Assembly: GCA_027924585.1 (NCBI GenBank)
Contig: BSBM01000764.1
Span: forward strand, 3,442,001-3,506,000
Source of the DNA: Larix kaempferi
Taxonomy: Eukaryota; Streptophyta; Pinopsida; Pinales; Pinaceae
Direction of reading: 5' to 3'
Length of the DNA: 64,000 bases
The position numbers and the translations under genes are program-made. Below are positions 57,706 through 64,000 of this stretch, piece after piece. How positions within the stretch are numbered: the stretch's first letter is position 1; every line of letters begins with the position of its first letter. The notes below the pieces were generated by a model. The model had not been told where the DNA came from and did not search any database. It saw nothing but the letters and a program-made list of their open reading frames with translations.

Positions 57706-60160
57706 TCGTCGCATTACACAAATATGGAAATTACTTCGATCTTTCACCCTTTAGAGAGCTTGGGCTCTTAATACATTTCACAACTATGAGCTTGAGCTCA
57801 CGAACATATCGCAGACCTTTTCTTCTTCTCCTTTCTCTCTTGCTCTCGCTTTTCTTCACACACTCTATGTGTCTCTAAGTGTATTTTTTCATATCTTCTT
57901 CTTCTTCTATATATATACAAAGACTTGATTTCGTTTCACCTGGAAGCTACTGAATTACATTAAAGATTGTAATTAATTTCTACCTAAAAATTTTGACTTG
58001 CTGAATAAATACAAAGAAGGTTAATCTAGAACATGAAATTACAAAAATACTAAAATAGCAATTTCCATCAATAATTTTAATCTGTTTTTATCCCAAAATC
58101 ACCAGAAAAACGGGGCATTTTGGTTATCTTTTATCCTACACGATTTTCTGGGAACCATCATCGCCATCAGGCTTCAAATGTGAAGGCTTCAGTGCCCATC
58201 AAAGGAACTTTTAACGTCATAGAAGGCCAGAGCAAATTTTACCCTACAAATAAAACTCAATTCCATGTAGAGCCTGCCAATAATGAAATTGGGTTGAGTT
58301 GTGAAAATCTGCAACAGAAGGGCAACTGAAAATTCTGCCCATTCTGAGGTTATTAGTGATTCGGACTCTGGAGTCATTACAGTTGGATGTCGCCAATGCC
58401 ACGTCGGTCCCCCGTCCCAGCTGGAATTGGAAAATTGTGACTCTGCGAGCTCAATGAGTACTGTCAAAAGGAGTTATGGTGGACTCGGTGGAGTAACTGA
58501 GTTATGGACTATGAACTGTGAAAGCAATTAATGTTACCAACTTACCACCAGACTCCAGACTCGAGATTGGACTCTGTCACTCCAGTCACTCCACAGAGCA
58601 CATATGTGTAACGTGGTTACTTGATGCTGGCATTTGGCAAGTGCCGGTGTGATTACCAATTTACCATAGGCGGCTTAGGGCTAGGCCGGAGCCTAGAAGT
58701 GGAGATTCGGAGAACTTGGAAGTTGGAGGTAAAACTTTTTCCAATGAATTTCCTTTTTTTTTATTCATGTCATAAAATTATTGTTAGGCCAACACGCCTC
58801 TTCTGGGGACAGGTGCCGGGAAGAAAGGGCATCGCTGCTTGGCAAGAAAAACTCAAAGTTTTGGCAGTTTAGGTATTACTTGGTTCAGTATGACTTCCAC
58901 CGCCATTGTGCGCAATCTAGGGTTTAGATATGAGGTGGAAACACCACTCTTTTTCTTACGTTCAACAAGGTATAGTTGGCCCTGTAAATCTTGGATGTTT
59001 TATAACCATGTGTAAGTGTTGTTCAGGTGAAAAAATTGCTCTGCTTCATCCATTTAATTTCTTCAGATGATCTGCAATTTGATTTTTTTTAATTATAAAT
59101 TACAATTAAGAAGTGTTGGTATTTCTATTTCCATGACAGACTTCCCTGAACCAACGTAACAGCCATGCAGGTGGCCTCCGCGACGACAACACGCTCTTTC
59201 ATAAGCTCCAACAACTAGATATATGGTAAATCTCTTTACTTTGGAATGAACTCTGATTAAAATATAGTGGAAGCCTCTTCGAATGACAAAGTTTTTCGAA
59301 TCGCAACTGGAGGCCCATTAACGATAGCCCAGGGTCCAGGGGCCAGCAAATTGCAATAGCATGACGCATCCATTGAATTTGACTATATGGACGCTGTGCC
59401 ATGAGCATGGATTCGACCCATCAACCATGTGACCGTGGATTCTACGGCCCGCCCAGCTAGCTCATTTATGAATCATGCATTATGGGAATCGGGAATGGGA
59501 TAATGGATTGAGAATTTGAAAATTCGAAAGGAGCAGCAACTCGGCCTGGCTTGAGTCTTGAATTTCCACCTGAAGGAATTTGTTTGCCAGTGCCCCCTTT
59601 CGTAACCAGCAATGCTACACCAGCATAGCATGGTTCAACATTCGACTAATCAAGGAGGCCACTGGTGACTGGTAATTTTTGTGAGGTCAATCTCATCGAC
59701 CAAACGGGTTTGGCGGCCAAAGCAAAGGCAAAGGAAAAACTAGCAGGAATTTAGCACAGGCATAAGTTTCAGAGGCGGTAAAGGCAAAGGAAAAACTAGT
59801 AGGAGTTTCAGCACTAGCACCAAAGGCAGGGGCAATTGCTAAGCGACTCAGTGATCATTCCTTCCAGTTCCATATCCCTACGCGGGTTGAGTTCCAGGTG
59901 ATGAATTCCAGAATTAGTAGATCTCTTACCTATTGGCTTGAGGAAGGCAGCTCGTTCAGGGGTCTTCCTTTATGAAGAAGCCTGCATATTAATTCACATC
60001 ATTTTCGTCTTGGGTTGTTGGCAAATGGAGAGTTCGGCGAATCGGCATTTCCAATTTGGCATTGCAAATGGACAAACATCTATGACTATACAGAGGTATG
60101 CCAAGCAATTTTGTATTTGTTGCTTCATACACATTTTCAACTATAGTAATCTGGTTAAAA
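57706..60160. other. Lower-copy DNA, no gene recognised
   Basis: Composition is more balanced than the TE parts, especially 58100-58900 and 59120-60100. Short frames (58120-58329, 58301-58531, 58621-58872, 59938-60171) are not recognised. A pyrimidine-rich stretch at 57820-57915 ends in TATATATATAC. An acceptor-like CATGACAG before an open stretch at 59140-59225 could be an exon, but nothing supports it further. Confidence 0.45.
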
Positions 60161-60300
60161 AAACATTATAGGAAGAATGTAATTTGCATTATTTGTTTCC
60201 CTAAAAATGCTTTCTCGCTTTCTGTTTCTCAAAACATTATAGAAAGAATGTAATTTGCATTATTTGTTTCCCTAAAAAATGCTTTCTCGCTTTCTCTTTA
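60161..60300. repeat. 71-bp tandem duplication
   Basis: AACATTATAGGAAGAATGTA at 60162 recurs as AACATTATAGAAAGAATGTA at 60233. Both run through CCCTAAAAATGCTTTCTCGC and are nearly identical. Confidence 0.93.
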
Positions 60301-60689
60301 TGTTGTAGAAATGGGTTACAGTGAGAAAACGGGCTACAGTGAGACACCTAGGATTTTCACCAAAATATGCTTTGTGATTTGCACATAGGGTTTTCACCAA
60401 AATTTGCTTATTGATTTGCAGAATGAAAACCCCCCACTTAAAAGGATAATTAAGGAATTCATATAAACAATAATGAAATTTTGATGTAATATTACAATTT
60501 TTACTATTACATTTTCAATTGAAAAGAATGATTTATTTTTACATGTCAGCATTGAAGGGTTCGATATCTCATAGCCCTTCAAAGTGAAATGCGACCAGGG
60601 TTGGAATCATTTCAACTCTGCCCTTCTAACTAATTTTTTTCTACTTTTTAAACTTTTATCTTGCCCGTTACACAATGTTTTAGTGAAAA

Positions 60690-60830
60690 AATAACCTTTC
60701 AACAATGAAGTTTTATTAAAAAAATAACCATTTAACAATGAAATTTTATTAAAAAAAATACCCTTTAATAATAATGTTTTTATAAAAGAATTTAATTTTC
60801 AATTAAAAGATATGCTTTAATTTCCAATTA
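60690..60830. repeat. Short A+T-rich tandem units
   Basis: About three units of ~40 bp of the form AATAACC(T/A)TT(C/T)AACAATGAA(G/A)TTTTATTAAAA, then a pair of TTTTCAATTAAAAGATA-like units. Confidence 0.75.
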
Positions 60831-60944
60831 AAAGATAACAATAGACTCATTTACCCATGTTTTCATTGATCACGTGCTTTGAAAATAAAGGGTGGGAAAA
60901 AACAACCTACTAAGAGTGAGATAAACAACTCAACAGAAACATCA

Positions 60945-61100
60945 ACAATGTCAATGTGTTGTGCATAGAATGACAATAATAGATTGTCTTATACATCAAT
61001 TATGTCAATGTGTTCTTCACGAAAACATTATAGCATGAAATAGCAAAAGCAAATCATCTTATACATTAACTATGCCAATGTGTTATCTACTAAAACATTG
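60945..61100. repeat. ~68-bp diverged tandem units
   Basis: The phrase CAATGTGTT with TCTTATACAT(C/T)AA occurs three times at roughly 65-70-bp spacing, with moderate divergence. Confidence 0.65.
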
Positions 61101-62858
61101 TAACTAGGCAAAGCATGCTATCAGGACATCATTGACATAAATACATGGTAACTACTCTATTTTATTTGTTGCATTTTAAAGCATGGGCACATTTATTATA
61201 CAACATTTGCACCTTCAAAATGATTGCAAGGGATGGAAGGTTTGAGATTATTATCCTAATCACAAATTGCTTTTAAATATTTATATATTTTATTTGCAAA
61301 CATAACATTATTTGTAAATAATTCTTTTAGTAGAACCCCATTATTTTTGCATTAAATAAATACAGACTTTCCAATAACAAATTATTTACAAGATTACATG
61401 CAGATACTTTACTTAAAATATTTGATCCTTCCTATCTAGCTTGAACCCCATTTACTAAATTTATGGACAGATCTACTTCATACTCTCACAGACTACTCTC
61501 CTCCAAGTTGGATTTTTTCCCATTACCTTTCATGATGTTTCAACCATTTGCATGTTTAAGATGAAAACAAAGAGATCATAGATTCAGAATTGTGAACTTC
61601 ACGATGGGCCTAGGGAGCACAAACTCAAATTCTATCTCTCAAATTTCAACAACTATTCACAAAACAATCGGTTCAAAGAGCATCGAAAGCCAAATTGTTC
61701 AAGACATCATCAATAAACGTACTTGTTATCTAAATGTGAGAGAAAACCCCATATTAAATAAATAGTGGAAGAAAAGAAATCAATTACCCCATAGTGGCTT
61801 GAGTACATTGCTGGGGCGTGGCGTCTGGAGGAAGGTCTCTGCTATAAACAACAAATGTAAAAACAACTCCTAAATGGCTGGAATCCAGAAGCCTGAAAGG
61901 AGTCGTCAATGCCCCTTTACCAGACTCGCGCGCTCGCAAAATATTCTCTCGATCATGCTGCCCACATGAGAAAACTGATTCTTGTTATAACATCAAGAAC
62001 TTCAAAAGTTTAAATAGCTTGCTGAGCGTTCCCACCAAACAAGTACAAGGCAATGCAGCTAGATGCAATGTTTTAACCCAGTAAAAAAAAAAAATACAAG
62101 TGCATTGATTTTCCTCCTAAACAAGCAAGCAAGCAGCTATTGAGCATGTCTTAAACCATGTACTAAAACGAGTGAAGAATTTGAATGTAGTTTACAAAGC
62201 TTTGAGTTTGCCCACAACACAAACAAGTTACTGATCAATTCACTACTGAAGAAAATGCTTTCAGGCATTAACAGTAATAGCAATAACGAGCGTGACGAGG
62301 CAAGTCTAGCACACCGTCTGCACCATAGAAATGGGGTAGAGGAGAATTATGTTGCCTTTGAAGGCATACCCACTTAACAAATTCAGTATTGGCAAGGAAG
62401 GCACTAATAGTCAGTGTTGTCAGTGTTGCCAACGAAGGCAATAACAGCCAAGAGATGGGATGCATTGGTACAAAGACGAAGCTCACCAATTTGAAACAAA
62501 TTTTGACAATCTAAAATAACAAATAAAAGGAAGAGGAAGACAGTTTCAAAGAACAGCCGCTGCGGCATGTTGAAAACCTAACCAAATTACCATTGGCATT
62601 CTCGAGTGACGAGTCCTCGACTGGCAGTGGCATAATGCATTCAATGGATTAATTAACACATTTAAAATTTTAATGGATTTACCTAACCCGGCAACGCCAC
62701 CTCTCGTTCATGCTGATTCCTGAATCGCTGACGTGGATACATGGTTAACAGGTTACAGGTTCACAACTTCACGGTTTCACCGTTTCACGGGTTGCCAGTT
62801 GGAACTTGGGGACAGCCTAAAATCGAAATTCAAATGACCGAGCGCGAGCAATGAGAGG
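61101..62858. other. Intergenic DNA, no gene recognised
   Basis: No supported gene. The minus-strand frame at 62268-62489 is 73 codons and unrecognised. Runs such as GCGCGCTCGC (61927-61937) and a repeated CACGGTTTCACCGTTTCACGG (62769-62790) are the only notable local features. Confidence 0.45.
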
Positions 62859-63254
62859 CAGGGTTGGAATTTGATGGGCAAAATGCCCGTCATGGACCAT
62901 TTTGCCCGTCAAATACTGTCTACATTTTTTACTAACCGTCATAAAAAACAAAACAACTTGTAAAACGTGTGTATATATTGTCGAAACCATCATTTTTTAC
63001 GGGTGGGATTTTTCCCAAATTCCTATCCTGATGAGAGGGAGCCTCCGGTCCCGGACCCCTGGGCAGTTGGGCCCATCTCCTAGGCTACTGCCAACTGTAT
63101 ATATATAATGACGTTTTCGCAAAACTATAAACCGTCAAAACAACGGTTTATAAAATTATTTAACCGTCCAACAAAACCGGTTTAAAAAAAAAATTGCCGT
63201 ATTTGACGGGCAAAATGTCCAAAAACGGGTAAATGCTCGTCAAATTCCAACCCT
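62859..63254. mobile_element. MITE with ~56-bp terminal inverted repeats
   Basis: The left end starts CAGGGTTGGAATTTGATGGG and continues through GCCCGTC...TTTTGCCCGTCAAATAC. The right end read in reverse is AGGGTTGGAATTTGACGAGC ... ACATTTTGCCCGTCAAATAC, so roughly 56 bp of each end match with some substitutions. Total length is about 396 bp, with no ORF and an A+T-rich core that holds TATATATATA. CAGGG ends fit non-autonomous hAT elements. The flanking 8-mers ATGAGAGG and ATGCGACC agree at only 5 of 8 positions, so the TSD is not convincing. Confidence 0.8.
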
Positions 63255-63255
63255 A

Positions 63256-63415
63256 TGCGACCCTCCCCTTCAAATTTGATCCCGGCCATTTTCTGGCAAA
63301 CCATCGCCATCAGGTCCTGCGTGTGTGTTGGTGGATGCGACCCTCCCCTTCAAATTTGATCCCGGCCATTTTCTGGCAAACCATCGCCATCAGGTCCTGC
63401 GTGTGTGTTGGTGGA
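63256..63415. repeat. 80-bp tandem duplication, identical copies
   Basis: TGCGACCCTCCCCTTCAAAT starts at 63256 and 63336, and the copies are the same throughout. A third partial copy, TCGCCATCAGGTCCTGCGTG, lies at 63470-63495. An older relative (ACCATCATCGCCATCAGG) is at 58152. Confidence 0.95.
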
Positions 63416-64000
63416 CATCTGACAGAATTATGAGACGATTGGATCAGTGACACTTACGAAAATATCAAGTCGCCATCAGGTCCTGCGTGTGTGAAACGAA
63501 GACGTCATCAGTGACACGAAAATATCTGACACTAATCGGCGTTTATTCATTTACATTTCCTGTCTTAAATATATATACTATAACCTGTATGCATCAGTAA
63601 TTACTCACGGCTATTATCCTGGACCAGCCTTCTACACTTCTCTATCCTGGTGTTTGCTGCCCGCTCTGTTTAGTTTCGAACCCAGGCCTGGAATTTGACG
63701 GTTTTAAGAACGTTTTTATCCTCCCAGAACAGGGAAATTTCAATGGAACACGTCAACAATGACGGACGTGTAAAAATTTAAAACGTAGATTTGACGTCTA
63801 TTAGTTTGCATTTACCGTCAGAAAGGTTAATACATCTTTGAAACTCTATAGCTTGTTAGTAATTACCCGGGCTCACGCTCTGCACTAGTGCTCTCTTCCA
63901 TTCGCCCAATTCCGGTATCTTTTAATGCATACCCACGAATAGGAGTTACTGCGAGCTCCCCTCTTCGTATGTTATAATTTACCTTGAGTTTAGGGTTAGG
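63416..64000. other. End of window, no gene recognised
   Basis: Has a diverged repeat of ATCAGTGACAC...GAAAATATC (63443 and 63506), a segment near 63680-63820 with GACGGT..ACCGTC inverted motifs reminiscent of the MITE above, and GTTTAGGGTTAGG at the very end. A more G+C-rich stretch at 63860-63970 could be the start of a gene lying beyond the window. Confidence 0.4.

Noticed and set aside
59400-59460. Sequence resembling a tRNA B box (GATTCGACCCATC)
   Set aside because: No matching A box, acceptor stem or anticodon arm can be folded around it.
63988-64000. GTTTAGGGTTAGG as telomere end
   Set aside because: Only about one and a half units at the window edge; not enough to claim telomeric repeats.
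1-64000. Endogenous pararetrovirus or other viral insertions
   Set aside because: All reverse transcriptases seen fit Ty1/copia or Ty3/gypsy by domain order; no movement protein or coat protein region was recognised.

Overview
The window looks like nuclear DNA from a land plant with a large, repeat-filled genome. A gymnosperm such as a conifer is my best guess, because old, degraded, nested LTR retrotransposons are still legible, satellites are long, and I find no convincing intact host gene in 64 kb. There are no operons, ribosome-binding sites or prokaryotic features. Every protein-coding region I recognise belongs to a transposable element, and all are broken by stops or frameshifts. The species cannot be named from sequence alone.

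Layout. 1-2757: satellite with a ~357-bp unit. ~2797-4232: a second, unrelated satellite with a ~166-bp unit; a 44-bp scrap of it reappears at 5729. 4233-9660: unassigned DNA with one promoter-like TATA motif. 9661-24122: an old Ty1/copia element (copia A) whose reverse transcriptase is split by a minus-strand gypsy-type solo LTR (14030-21929, TSD TTGGG). That LTR is itself split by a 6.6-kb DNA transposon-like insertion (14762-21342, 8-bp TSD AGCAAAAC). ~24400-25500: decayed reverse-strand ORF of a transposase-like family. 28650-37098: a minus-strand gag-only LTR element whose right LTR is split by copia B (30787-36893, TSD AGTGA). Copia B is nearly complete, with one reading frame and six stops.

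37100-39454: minus-strand Ty3/gypsy integrase end, cut by an LTR (39455-41352) of the same family as the solo LTR inside copia A; that LTR is followed by a gag remnant. 43185-~50470: a plus-strand Tat/Ogre-like gypsy derivative with gag, protease and an extra RNase H but no recognisable RT or integrase. Antisense to it lies a plant-mobile-domain-like ORF with a plausible 101-bp intron. ~51500-56140: a Ty3/gypsy element cut off inside integrase. 56150-64000: lower-copy DNA with short tandem duplications and a ~396-bp MITE with ~56-bp inverted ends (62859-63254).

The elements record a sequence of insertions: copia A (LTRs ~7% different by eye) is older than copia B (~4%), and each nested element is younger than its host. 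The most unusual features are the RT-less Tat-like element with its antisense, apparently spliced ORF; two gag-only elements; a DNA transposon carrying an exon-like segment; and an identical 29-bp block shared by two otherwise diverged LTRs.
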